Assembly: GCF_003651185.1 (NCBI RefSeq)
Contig: NZ_RCDC01000004.1
Span: 124,001 to 188,000 of the forward strand
Reading direction: 5' to 3'
From: Stenotrophomonas rhizophila
Lineage (GTDB): Bacteria > Pseudomonadota > Gammaproteobacteria > Xanthomonadales > Xanthomonadaceae
Length of the DNA: 64,000 nucleotides
The position numbers and the translations under genes are program-made. This document shows positions 1-7,886 of this stretch, in pieces. Position 1 is the stretch's first letter; each line of letters opens with the position of its first letter. A model generated the notes under the pieces. The model made no database searches. It was given only the letters and a program-made list of their open reading frames with translations, and was not told the origin of the DNA.

Positions 1-1353
1 GAGCAGTGGACCGCCGAAGCACTGGAAGCCAGTGACCGCCAGGTCAAGATGGCCGGCCGCCTGATGGCCAAGCGCGTGATGGGCAAGGCCAGCTTCGCCC
101 AGATCCAGGACGAGTCCGGCCGCATCCAGCTGTTCCTGCAGGGCAGCACCCTGGGTGACGCCTACACCGCCTTCAAGGGCTGGGACGTGGGCGACATCAT
201 CGCCGTCGAGGGTGGGCTGACCCGGACCAAGACCGGTGAGCTGTCGGTCAAGGCCACCAGCATCCGCCTGCTGACCAAGTCGCTGCGCCCGCTGCCGGAC
301 AAGTGGCACGGCCTGGCCGACGTGGAGCAGCGCTACCGCCAGCGCTACGTCGATCTGATCGTGACTCCGGAGTCGCGCGAGGTGTTCATCAAGCGCTCGC
401 GGATCATCCGCGCCATGCGCGCCTGGCTGGACAACCGCGACTTCCTGGAAGTCGAAACGCCGATGATGCATTACATCCCCGGCGGCGCCACGGCCAAGCC
501 GTTCACCACCCACCACAACGCGCTGGACCTGGACCTGTACCTGCGCGTGGCCCCGGAGCTGTACCTCAAGCGCCTGGTCGTGGGTGGGCTGGAGCGCGTG
601 TACGAGATCAACCGCAACTTCCGCAATGAAGGCGTCAGCACCCGCCACAACCCGGAATTCACCATGATGGAGCTGTACGAGGCCTATGCCACGTACACCG
701 AAGTGATGGACCTGACCGAAGGCGTGATCCGTGACGTGGCCAGCAAGGTGCTGGGCACCACCACGGTGGAGTGGGATGGCGCCACGATCGATCTGGCCCC
801 GGCCTTCCGCCGTTGGCGCATGGACGAGGCGGTGCGTCACCACAACCCGGAGATCAGTGCGGCCGACTGCACCGATCGCGATGCGCTGGTGGCCCACTGC
901 GAGCGCCTGAAGATCCGCATCAAGCCTTCCTATGGCTGGGGCAAGCTGCTGCTGGAGATCTTTGAAGCCACGGTCGAGCACACCTTGATCCAGCCGACCT
1001 TCATTACCGACCACCCGGTGGAAGTCTCGCCGCTGGCCCGTGCCAACGATGACCAGCCGGGCTATACCGACCGCTTCGAGCTGTTCATCAACGGCAAGGA
1101 GCTGGCCAACGGCTTCTCCGAGCTGAATGATCCGGAAGACCAGGCGGCCCGTTTCCAGGCCCAGGTCACGGCGAAGGAGGGCGGTGATGACGAGGCCATG
1201 CATTACGACGCCGACTACATCCGCGCGCTGGAGTACGGCATGGCGCCGACCGGCGGCCTGGGCATCGGTATCGACCGGCTGGTGATGCTGCTCACCGGCA
1301 GCAGCTCGATCCGTGACGTGTTGCTGTTCCCGTATATGCGTCCCGAAAACTGA
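1..1353 (+). CDS. lysS: Lysyl-tRNA synthetase, class II (5' end outside window)
   Basis: Charges tRNA-Lys with lysine using ATP in the cytosol. The reading frame is open from base 1, so the annotated start lies upstream; 450 residues are present against about 505 in the family, so roughly the first 55 are missing. The visible part begins in the N-terminal OB-fold anticodon-binding domain and runs into the class II catalytic core. Motif 2 is seen as [11 protein letters not shown] and [14 protein letters not shown], and motif 3 as [16 protein letters not shown] near the C-terminus ([12 protein letters not shown]). In Xanthomonas, lysS lies beside the rpf locus, as here. The following gene is on the same strand after 201 bases. 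Identification is secure. Confidence 0.97.
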   Translation, partial: EQWTAEALEASDRQVKMAGRLMAKRVMGKASFAQIQDESGRIQLFLQGSTLGDAYTAFKGWDVGDIIAVEGGLTRTKTGELSVKATSIRLLTKSLRPLPDKWHGLADVEQRYRQRYVDLIVTPESREVFIKRSRIIRAMRAWLDNRDFLEVETPMMHYIPGGATAKPFTTHHNALDLDLYLRVAPELYLKRLVVGGLERVYEINRNFRNEGVSTRHNPEFTMMELYEAYATYTEVMDLTEGVIRDVASKVLGTTTVEWDGATIDLAPAFRRWRMDEAVRHHNPEISAADCTDRDALVAHCERLKIRIKPSYGWGKLLLEIFEATVEHTLIQPTFITDHPVEVSPLARANDDQPGYTDRFELFINGKELANGFSELNDPEDQAARFQAQVTAKEGGDDEAMHYDADYIRALEYGMAPTGGLGIGIDRLVMLLTGSSSIRDVLLFPYMRPEN

Positions 1354-1554
1354 GACGTACGTCCGGGCGTGCTTGGGGCACGTCCGGATGGGGGTTCCGC
1401 TCCCGTGGCCGCGCGAGTATGGTTTCTGCGTGGCCTTAGCTAGGTGCTATGGCGTGATGGCCACGGACCATGACGGGTTGCAGGAGGTGCCTACACCGGC
1501 ATCACACTGTGACGACGATCATGAACTGGGGTGTTCATGACGGGAGGCGGACCC
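1354..1554 (+). other. Intergenic leader between lysS and rpfG
   Basis: A 201-base gap with no convincing ORF. The heptamer CGTGGCC occurs twice (1404-1410 and 1429-1435) and its exact complement GGCCACG once (1459-1465), so two alternative stems are possible. It ends with GGGAGG seven bases before the rpfG ATG. It must hold the rpfGC promoter, but I could not assign -35/-10 boxes with confidence. Confidence 0.4.
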
Positions 1555-2694
1555 ATGCAAGGTGCCAGTGTCCAGAGCGGCGGAGTATCCTCTCCGCAGC
1601 ATGTTCCAGTGTGGTCAAGGAAGAAGGCAGAAGCAGCCTTGAATATTGTCATCGTTGACGATCAGACGTCCGCGCGTACCATGCTGCGCCATGTCATCGA
1701 GGACATCGCGCCGGAATTGTCCGTGCACGACTTCGGCGATCCGCTGACGGCGCTCGCCTGGTGCGAGTCGCATGCCGTGGATCTGCTCCTGCTCGATTAC
1801 CGCATGCCGGAAATGGATGGGCTCGAGTTTGCCCGCCGGTTCCGCCGCCTGCCCAAGCACCGCGACATCCCCGTGATCCTGATCACCGTGGTTGGCGATG
1901 AGCCGATCCGCCAGGCCGCGCTGGAAGCAGGGGTGATCGATTTTTTGGTCAAGCCGATCCGCCCGCGCGAACTGCGCGCGCGCTGCTACAACCTGTTGCA
2001 GCTGCGCCAGCAGTCGGAGAACGTGAAGCAGCGCGCGCTGTCGCTGGAGCAGCGGCTGCTGGCCAGCATGCACGAGGTGGAAGAGCGCGAGCGCGAGACG
2101 CTCTCGCGCCTGGCGCGGGCGATCGAGTTCCGTGATGCCGGCACCAGCGCCTATCTGGAGCGCATGGCGCACGTGGCGGGCCTGATCGCCGAGCAGCTCG
2201 GGCTGCCGGAAGAAGAGGTCAAGCTGATCGAGATGGCCGCGCCCCTGCACGACATGGGCAAGATCGCCATTCCCGATGCCGTGCTGCTCAAGCAGGGCAA
2301 GCTGAGCGATGAGGAGCAGGCGATCATGCGCCGGCACCCGCGCATCGGCTATGAACTGCTGAGTGGCAGCCAGAACCGGTTCATCCAGGTCGGCGCGCTG
2401 ATCGCGCTGCGACACCATGAGCGCTACGACGGCAGTGGCTACCCGGATGGGCTGGTCGGCGATGCCATTCCGCTGGAAGCGCGGATTGTGGCGGTGGCCG
2501 ATGTGTTCGACGCCCTGATCTCACCCCGTCCGTACAAGGAAGCATGGACCATGGAAGCCACGCTGGCCTATCTGTACGCCCAGCGTGGCCGGTTGTTCGA
2601 CCCGCGCTGCGTTGATGCCCTGCTGCGCGGCCGCCTCCAGCTTGATGAGATCTGCGCACAGCACTCCACTGCGTCATCCCGCCCGGGGATGTGA
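1555..2694 (+). CDS. rpfG: RpfG, cyclic di-GMP phosphodiesterase response regulator (REC-HD-GYP)
   Basis: Output regulator of the DSF quorum-sensing pathway; after phosphorylation by RpfC it hydrolyses cyclic di-GMP. Start chosen at 1555 because GGGAGG sits seven bases upstream and this gives 379 residues, close to Xanthomonas RpfG; an in-frame start at 1531 has no such site. A receiver domain covers about residues 31-150 with the phospho-acceptor Asp81 (LLLLDYRMPEMDG) and Lys133. The HD-GYP domain follows, with HDMGK at 232-236 and HERYDGSGYP at 288-297, so both the metal-binding HD and the GYP signature are intact. The stop is one base from the rpfC start, so the pair is translationally coupled. 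Xanthomonas campestris has rpfC-rpfH-rpfG; here the order is rpfG-rpfC with no rpfH. Confidence 0.95.
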   Translation: MQGASVQSGGVSSPQHVPVWSRKKAEAALNIVIVDDQTSARTMLRHVIEDIAPELSVHDFGDPLTALAWCESHAVDLLLLDYRMPEMDGLEFARRFRRLPKHRDIPVILITVVGDEPIRQAALEAGVIDFLVKPIRPRELRARCYNLLQLRQQSENVKQRALSLEQRLLASMHEVEERERETLSRLARAIEFRDAGTSAYLERMAHVAGLIAEQLGLPEEEVKLIEMAAPLHDMGKIAIPDAVLLKQGKLSDEEQAIMRRHPRIGYELLSGSQNRFIQVGALIALRHHERYDGSGYPDGLVGDAIPLEARIVAVADVFDALISPRPYKEAWTMEATLAYLYAQRGRLFDPRCVDALLRGRLQLDEICAQHSTASSRPGM

Positions 2695-2695
2695 T

Positions 2696-4870
2696 ATGCG
2701 TCGTCTGTACCCGCGCCTGAAGCAACGTCTGGCGCAGCGCCCGGATACCGAGCACGGCCAGGCGATCGTGCGCATCGTGCTGATCACCCTGATCCTGCTG
2801 TACGTGCTGATGCCGGGGCCGCGGCACGATCTGCCGCCGGCGCAGTACCACGGCGTGCTGGCGATCGTGCTGACCGGCCTGACCCTCTCGCTTGGGCTGT
2901 TCGGCTGGCTGCTGTGGCGGCCGGGGCGTTCGGATCCACGCCGGGTGGCCGGCATGCTGGCCGACTACGGGCTGATCGCCGCCGGCATGGTGCAGATGGG
3001 TGAGCCGCTGGCCTGGGTCTACATCGTGGTGATGTGGGTGACGGTCGGCAACGGCATGCGCTATGGCAACAACTATCTCTATGTGGCCGTGGCGATGGCC
3101 ATGGTCAGCTTCGGCAGCACCGCGCTGCTTACGCCTTACTGGGAACGCAATGCGCGGCTGGCGTTCGGCCTGTGGCTGGGCCTGGCCGCGGTGCCGCTGT
3201 ATTTCTCCACGCTGCTGCGCCAGTTGACCCGGGCGATGGCCGAGGCGCGCCGTGCGAGCGAGGCCAAGAGCCGCTTCCTGGCCAACATGAGTCATGAATT
3301 CCGCACGCCGCTCAACGGGCTGTCGGGCATGACCGAGCTGCTGGCCACCACCAAGCTCGATGAAGAGCAGCGCGAGTGCGTCAATACCATCCAGGCCTCC
3401 TCGCGCAGTCTGCTGGCGCTGGTGGAAGAGGTGCTGGACATCTCCGCGATCGAAGCGGGCAAGCTGCGCGTCACCGCCGAGGATTTCGCGCTGGCCGATG
3501 TGATCCAGGCGATCGGGCTGATCCTGCTGCCGCAGGCCAAGGCCAAGCGATTGGACTACCGCGTCAAGGTCGCCGATACCGTGCCGCCTTTGTTGCGCGG
3601 CGATCTCGGTCACCTGCGCCAGATCCTGCTCAACATCGCCGGCAACGCGGTCAAGTTCACCGACCATGGCCGGGTCGAAATCCGCGTCGGCGTGCTCAAT
3701 GCCGAATCCAATGGCGGGGTGCGGCTGCGCTTTGACATCCTCGATACCGGCATCGGCGTTGCGCCGGAAATGCGCCCGCGTCTGTTCGAAGCCTTCGAGC
3801 AGGCCGATGTCAGCATGGCCCGCCGGCACGAAGGCACCGGCCTGGGGACGACCATCGCCAAGGGCCTGGTCGAGGCGATGGGCGGCGACATCGGCTACGA
3901 AGAAAACCCGCCGCAGGGCAGTCATTTCTGGTTCGAGCTGCCGTTCGCGCCGCCGCGCGTGCCGTTGGGCGCGGTCACCCCGGCCCTGGTCGGCGACGGG
4001 CTGCCGGACCGCAACGGCAATGTCATTGCCTTCGCCGATCCGTTCCTGCGCCACCGCGCGCGCGTGCGCAGCATGCACATCCTGGTCGCCGATGATCATG
4101 AGGCCAACCGGATGGTGCTGCAGCGCCTGCTGCAGAAAGCGGGCCACAAGGTGCTGTGCGTCAACGGTGGCGAAGCGGTGCTGGATGCGATGGCCGAGAG
4201 CGATTTCGATGCCGCCATCGTCGATCTGCACATGCCCGGCATGAGTGGCCTGGACATGCTCAAGGAGCTGCGCGTGATGCAGGCCGGGGGCGGTCCGCGC
4301 ACGCCGGTGCTGGTGCTCAGCGCCGATGTCACCCCCGAGGCGATCCAGCGCTGCACCCAGGCCGGTGCGCACACGTTCCTGGCCAAGCCAGTGGTGGCCG
4401 TGCGGCTACTGGACGTGCTGGCCGACATCGCCTCCAACGGGCAACTCAAGGCCAGCGCGCCGATCGTGCGCACCGCCACCGTATTGGATGGCGTGCTGGA
4501 TCCCGGCGTGCTCGACGAGTTGGCTTCGCTCGGCATGGGCGATGGCTTCGAGCGCGAGTTCATCCGCCAGTGCCTGGCCGATGCCGAGCAGTGCGTCGGT
4601 GTGGCGCTGGCCGACGGCGAGCGCGGCGATTGGGTGCATTTCCGTGAGCAGGCCCACGCGATCAAGGGCGTGGCCAGCAATCTGGGCCTGGTCCGCGTGG
4701 CCAACCGCGCGGGCGACCTGATGCGCATGGCCGATTGGCAGCTCAAGAGTGAGTGGCGTCAGCGCGTGACCCTGCTGCAGGCCGGGATCAAGGAGGGCCG
4801 TCAGGCACTGGATGCGCGTGCCCAGCGCAAGGCACAGGGGCACGCCGACGACGGCGGCGACATGCGCTGA
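2696..4870 (+). CDS. rpfC: RpfC, hybrid sensor histidine kinase for DSF
   Basis: Membrane sensor of the diffusible signal factor, which phosphorylates RpfG and in Xanthomonas also binds RpfF to restrain DSF synthesis. The start at 2696 is one base after the rpfG stop and gives 724 residues, close to Xanthomonas RpfC. The first 20 residues precede about five hydrophobic helices (roughly 21-175). Asp17 and Glu19 fall where Xcc RpfC is reported to contact DSF; this detail is recalled, not checked. Then come the H-box (ANMSHEFRTPLNG, about His200), an ATPase domain (NAVKFTD, DTGIGV, GTGLG), a receiver with Asp510 (VDLHMPGMSG) and a C-terminal Hpt domain with His654 (QAHAIKG). All phospho-relay residues are present. 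The short five-helix input matches the Xanthomonas type, not the longer input known in some Stenotrophomonas strains. Confidence 0.96.
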   Translation: MRRLYPRLKQRLAQRPDTEHGQAIVRIVLITLILLYVLMPGPRHDLPPAQYHGVLAIVLTGLTLSLGLFGWLLWRPGRSDPRRVAGMLADYGLIAAGMVQMGEPLAWVYIVVMWVTVGNGMRYGNNYLYVAVAMAMVSFGSTALLTPYWERNARLAFGLWLGLAAVPLYFSTLLRQLTRAMAEARRASEAKSRFLANMSHEFRTPLNGLSGMTELLATTKLDEEQRECVNTIQASSRSLLALVEEVLDISAIEAGKLRVTAEDFALADVIQAIGLILLPQAKAKRLDYRVKVADTVPPLLRGDLGHLRQILLNIAGNAVKFTDHGRVEIRVGVLNAESNGGVRLRFDILDTGIGVAPEMRPRLFEAFEQADVSMARRHEGTGLGTTIAKGLVEAMGGDIGYEENPPQGSHFWFELPFAPPRVPLGAVTPALVGDGLPDRNGNVIAFADPFLRHRARVRSMHILVADDHEANRMVLQRLLQKAGHKVLCVNGGEAVLDAMAESDFDAAIVDLHMPGMSGLDMLKELRVMQAGGGPRTPVLVLSADVTPEAIQRCTQAGAHTFLAKPVVAVRLLDVLADIASNGQLKASAPIVRTATVLDGVLDPGVLDELASLGMGDGFEREFIRQCLADAEQCVGVALADGERGDWVHFREQAHAIKGVASNLGLVRVANRAGDLMRMADWQLKSEWRQRVTLLQAGIKEGRQALDARAQRKAQGHADDGGDMR

Positions 4871-4882
4871 GCGGGCAACACT

Positions 4883-4909
4883 AAAAAAAGCCCGGCGGCA
4901 GCCGGGCTT
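4883..4909 (-). terminator. Rho-independent terminator of rpfF
   Basis: Perfect nine-base inverted repeat AAGCCCGGC / GCCGGGCTT with a GGCA loop. An A-tract at 4883-4889 becomes a U-tract for minus-strand transcripts, so it mainly terminates rpfF. It lies between convergent rpfC and rpfF and may also stop rpfC read-through. Confidence 0.88.
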
Positions 4910-4933
4910 GAACAACACAGGGGAGGGGAGGAC

Positions 4934-5803
4934 TCAGGCGACGTCGAGGGTGGCGCGGCGGGTCTGGGCCTTGATCAGGCGGTCCATGGTGCGCAGCGAC
5001 TTGTCGCCCAGCGCCAGCGCCGAATCGACCCACACTTTGGTGATCTCCAGCAGTTCGTCGTAGCGCACGGCCTGGGCCAGGTTGCGCGCGGCATTCATCG
5101 CCAGGTACGAGTGCGGAATGCGCTGATGCTGGCGGATCAGATCCTCGACCGCCTTGACCCCCTGGCCCTTCGGCACCAGCACGTCGACCACGCCCATGGC
5201 GTGCATCTCTTCGGAGGAATACACGCGGCCGTCCAGGATGATCTTCTCGGCCAGTTGGGGGGCCACGCGCTTGCACAGGAACGAGTACGCGCCCATGCCC
5301 GGGAACAGGCCGAACAGCACTTCCGGCAGGCCCATGCCGCAGCCTTCCTCGGCCACGATGGTGTGGCAGGCCAGCGCCATCTCCAGGCCGCCGCCGAGCG
5401 CGTCGCCCTGGATCAGCGCGATCGAGCGCACGTCGCCACCGAAGCCGGTGTGCAGGTGGTGCACGCCTTCCACGCAGCGCTGTGCGTAGGTCAGCAGGCG
5501 GTCGCGGTTGCCCTCGCGGATCAGGCGGGTGAACAGATCCAGATCGCCGCCCAGGTTGTAGGCATTCGCATCGGAGGCGAGCACGAAATGGCGCAGCTTG
5601 CCGCTGTTGCGCTCGGCCGGTGTGCGGGTGATGGCGCTCATGAAATTCCACATTTCATCGAGCATGTCCTTCCGGCAGCACGGGCGGATGCCGCTGGCGG
5701 CATCGGCGTGCATGTACAGCCAATGGGCATCGTCGTTGCCCGTGGTGTCGGTGCGGATGGTGGCGTAGCGGTGGTTGACGGGCAGCTTTTCAATGGTGCT
5801 CAT
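4934..5803 (-). CDS. rpfF: RpfF, DSF synthase (enoyl-CoA hydratase/crotonase family)
   Basis: Makes the signal cis-11-methyl-2-dodecenoic acid (DSF) from the 3-hydroxyacyl carrier-protein intermediate by combined dehydratase and thioesterase activity. Start taken at the ATG at 5803 (MSTIEKLPVNHRY), preceded by GAGG eight bases upstream; this gives 289 residues, the length of Xanthomonas RpfF. The crotonase-fold oxyanion region is IQGDALGGGLEMALACH. Glu141 (GGLEMA) and Glu161 (GLPEVLFG) fall exactly at the positions of the two catalytic glutamates described in Xcc RpfF. Its own terminator is at 4883-4909, and rpfB upstream on the same strand ends with its own hairpin, so rpfF probably has a separate promoter in the 158-base gap. 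Confidence 0.97.
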   Translation of the reverse strand: MSTIEKLPVNHRYATIRTDTTGNDDAHWLYMHADAASGIRPCCRKDMLDEMWNFMSAITRTPAERNSGKLRHFVLASDANAYNLGGDLDLFTRLIREGNRDRLLTYAQRCVEGVHHLHTGFGGDVRSIALIQGDALGGGLEMALACHTIVAEEGCGMGLPEVLFGLFPGMGAYSFLCKRVAPQLAEKIILDGRVYSSEEMHAMGVVDVLVPKGQGVKAVEDLIRQHQRIPHSYLAMNAARNLAQAVRYDELLEITKVWVDSALALGDKSLRTMDRLIKAQTRRATLDVA

Positions 5804-5903
5804 GGCGATTTCCTCGGAGGCTGGCCCGCTGGGAGGACGGTGGGCGGCGGGCCTGACGGGTCCACACGCCGCGATCCTACACCCCCGGCATCTCACGCAA
5901 TGC

Positions 5904-5933
5904 AAAAGGCCCCCGCCGTTGCCGGCAGGGGCC
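5904..5933 (-). terminator. Terminator of rpfB
   Basis: Inverted repeat GGCCCCCGCCG (5908-5918) / CGGCAGGGGCC (5923-5933) with one mismatch. A short A-run at 5904-5907 gives U residues on the minus strand. It lies between the rpfB stop and the rpfF promoter region. Confidence 0.75.
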
Positions 5934-5961
5934 CTGTGAAGATGCAGCCGTTGGGGAACCG

Positions 5962-7638
5962 TTACGGCGCGGGCGTATCGCGCAGCTCGCGGCGCAGGAT
6001 CTTGCCGACGTTGGTCTTCGGCAGCTCCTTGCGGAACTCCACGATGCGCGGATGCTTGTAACCGGTCAGGTTGGCACGCGCATGCTCCTTGACCATTTCC
6101 GCGGTGAGGTTGGGGTCCTTCTTGACGATGACCACCTTGACCACTTCGCCGGATTTCTCGTCGGGCACGCCGACCGCGGCGACTTCGAGCACGCCGGGCA
6201 TCATCGCGATGACGTCTTCAACCTCGTTGGGATACACGTTGAAGCCGGACACCAGGATCATGTCCTTCTTGCGATCCACGATGTAGAAGAAGCCCTGCTC
6301 ATCCATGCGCGCCATGTCGCCGGTGTGCAGCCAGCCCTCGGCATCGACCGCCTGCGCGGTGTCCTCCGGGCGCTGCCAGTAGCCCTTCATCACCTGCGGG
6401 CCCTTGATGCACAGCTCGCCGACTTCGCCGGCGGCCAGCGTCTTGCCGGCGTCATCCTTCACGCAGGCATCGGTGGACGGGATCGGCAGGCCGATCGCGC
6501 CGTTGTACTCGGCCAGGCTGAGCGGATTGATGCAGGCGGCCGGCGAGGTCTCGGTCAGGCCGTAGGCCTCGACCAGGGTCACGCCGGTGACCTTCTTCCA
6601 GCGCTCGGCGACGGCGCGCTGCACCGCCATGCCGCCCCCCAGGGTGACCTTCAGCGAGGAGAAATCGATCTCGTCGAAGCCGGGCGTGTTGAGCAGGCCG
6701 TTGAACAGCGTGTTGACGCCGGTGATCGCGGTGAAGCGGGTCGCCTTGAGCTCCTTGACGAAGCCCTTCATGTCGCGCGGGTTGGTGATCAGGTAGTTGC
6801 AGCCACCGAACTTCATGAAGACCAGGCCGTTCGCCGTCAACGCGAAGATGTGGTACAGCGGCAGGGCGGTGATGATCACCTCCTTGCCCATCTCGATCCC
6901 CGAGGCGGAAATCCAGGCCGAAGCCTGCTGCATGTTGGCGACCAGGTTGCGGTTGGTCAGCATCGCACCCTTGGCCACGCCGGTGGTGCCGCCGGTGTAC
7001 TGCAGGAAGGCGACGTCGTCGTGATCGATCTCGACCTTGGGCAGGGTGTGGCGGCTGCCCAGCTTGAGCGCCTGGTTGAAGCGGATCGCACCGCGCAGGC
7101 TGTAGTTGGGCACCATCTTCTTGATGTACTTCAGCACGAAGTTCACCACGATGCCCTTGGCGCCGAGCATGTCGCCCAGGCCGGTGGTCACCACCTGCTT
7201 GATCGGGGTATCAGCGATGACCTGCTGCACGGTGTCGCAGAAGTTGTCGACCACCACCAGCACGGCCGCGCCGGAATCCACCAGCTGGTGCTTGAGCTCG
7301 CGGGCGGTGTACAGCGGGTTGACGTTGACCACGGTCAGGCCGGCACGCAGCACGCCGAAGGTCGCGATCGGGTACTGCAGGCAGTTGGGCATCATCAGGG
7401 CAACGCGGTCGCCCTTCTTGAGCTGCAGCTCACCGAGCAGGTAGGCGGCGAACTGTTCGACCAGTGCGTCCGTTTCCCCGTAGGTCAGAACCTTGCCGAA
7501 ACTGGAGTAGGCGGGGCGGTCGCGGAACTTGGCCACCGAGGTGTCGAAGACGGCCGACACCGAATGGAACTCGTTGACGTCGATCTCGGCGGGTACGCCT
7601 TTGGGATAACTCTGCAGCCAGGGTCGTTCCAGACTCAT
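5962..7638 (-). CDS. rpfB: RpfB, long-chain fatty acid-CoA ligase
   Basis: AMP-forming acyl-CoA synthetase (FadD type) that activates free fatty acids; in Xanthomonas RpfB takes part in DSF turnover and beta-oxidation. The 558 residues match the family length. The P-loop-like AMP-binding signature is YTGGTTGVAKGA, followed by the adenylation motifs VEAYGLTETSPA and GWLHTGDMA, then the hinge and C-terminal catalytic region DRKKDMILVSGFNVYPNEVE; a conserved lysine lies near the end in KTNVGKILRRELR. Start at 7638 is supported by GGAGGGGG just upstream. It lies between acnA and rpfF as in other rpf loci, on the same strand but with its own terminator. Confidence 0.95.
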   Translation of the reverse strand: MSLERPWLQSYPKGVPAEIDVNEFHSVSAVFDTSVAKFRDRPAYSSFGKVLTYGETDALVEQFAAYLLGELQLKKGDRVALMMPNCLQYPIATFGVLRAGLTVVNVNPLYTARELKHQLVDSGAAVLVVVDNFCDTVQQVIADTPIKQVVTTGLGDMLGAKGIVVNFVLKYIKKMVPNYSLRGAIRFNQALKLGSRHTLPKVEIDHDDVAFLQYTGGTTGVAKGAMLTNRNLVANMQQASAWISASGIEMGKEVIITALPLYHIFALTANGLVFMKFGGCNYLITNPRDMKGFVKELKATRFTAITGVNTLFNGLLNTPGFDEIDFSSLKVTLGGGMAVQRAVAERWKKVTGVTLVEAYGLTETSPAACINPLSLAEYNGAIGLPIPSTDACVKDDAGKTLAAGEVGELCIKGPQVMKGYWQRPEDTAQAVDAEGWLHTGDMARMDEQGFFYIVDRKKDMILVSGFNVYPNEVEDVIAMMPGVLEVAAVGVPDEKSGEVVKVVIVKKDPNLTAEMVKEHARANLTGYKHPRIVEFRKELPKTNVGKILRRELRDTPAP

Positions 7639-7801
7639 ATTCCCCCTCCAGGAAACGTGGATGATGTAACGCGATGACGGAGAGTATCCGTCGTTTCATG
7701 CCTCGGCAGCATACCGTCCCGAATGGGAAACGCGAAGGGCCGGTGAAGAAAGGCGGCGGAGAGGGTTCCCGGGCGCGCTGTTTGCGACATGCCAGGTCGA
7801 T

Positions 7802-7857
7802 GCCCACGACCAACGGTCGTGGGCTACCGTGGGGATCACGACCGTTGGCGGTGTGAC
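7802..7857 (-). repeat. SMAG-type REP element and degraded inverted partner
   Basis: Read on the minus strand, 7827-7802 is GTAG followed by a perfect palindrome with arms CCCACGACC / GGTCGTGGG and a GTT loop. This fits the Stenotrophomonas GTAG (SMAG) REP pattern. A looser palindrome (GGATCACGACC...GGTGTGACC, about 7832-7857) follows at once and looks like a degraded inverted partner. The pair lies in the 248-base gap between rpfB and the acnA stop. Confidence 0.8.
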
Positions 7858-7886
7858 CCGGTGCCGCCGAGCGCGCGGCGGCTGGC

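Noticed and set aside
1531-1554. Upstream in-frame start for rpfG at 1531
   Set aside because: No Shine-Dalgarno at this ATG, whereas the ATG at 1555 has GGGAGG at seven bases and gives the family length.
2381-4372. Long antisense ORF (663 codons) opposite rpfC and rpfG
   Set aside because: It mirrors the codon pattern of the real genes in GC-rich DNA and its protein has no recognisable motif, while the plus strand encodes clear RpfC domains.
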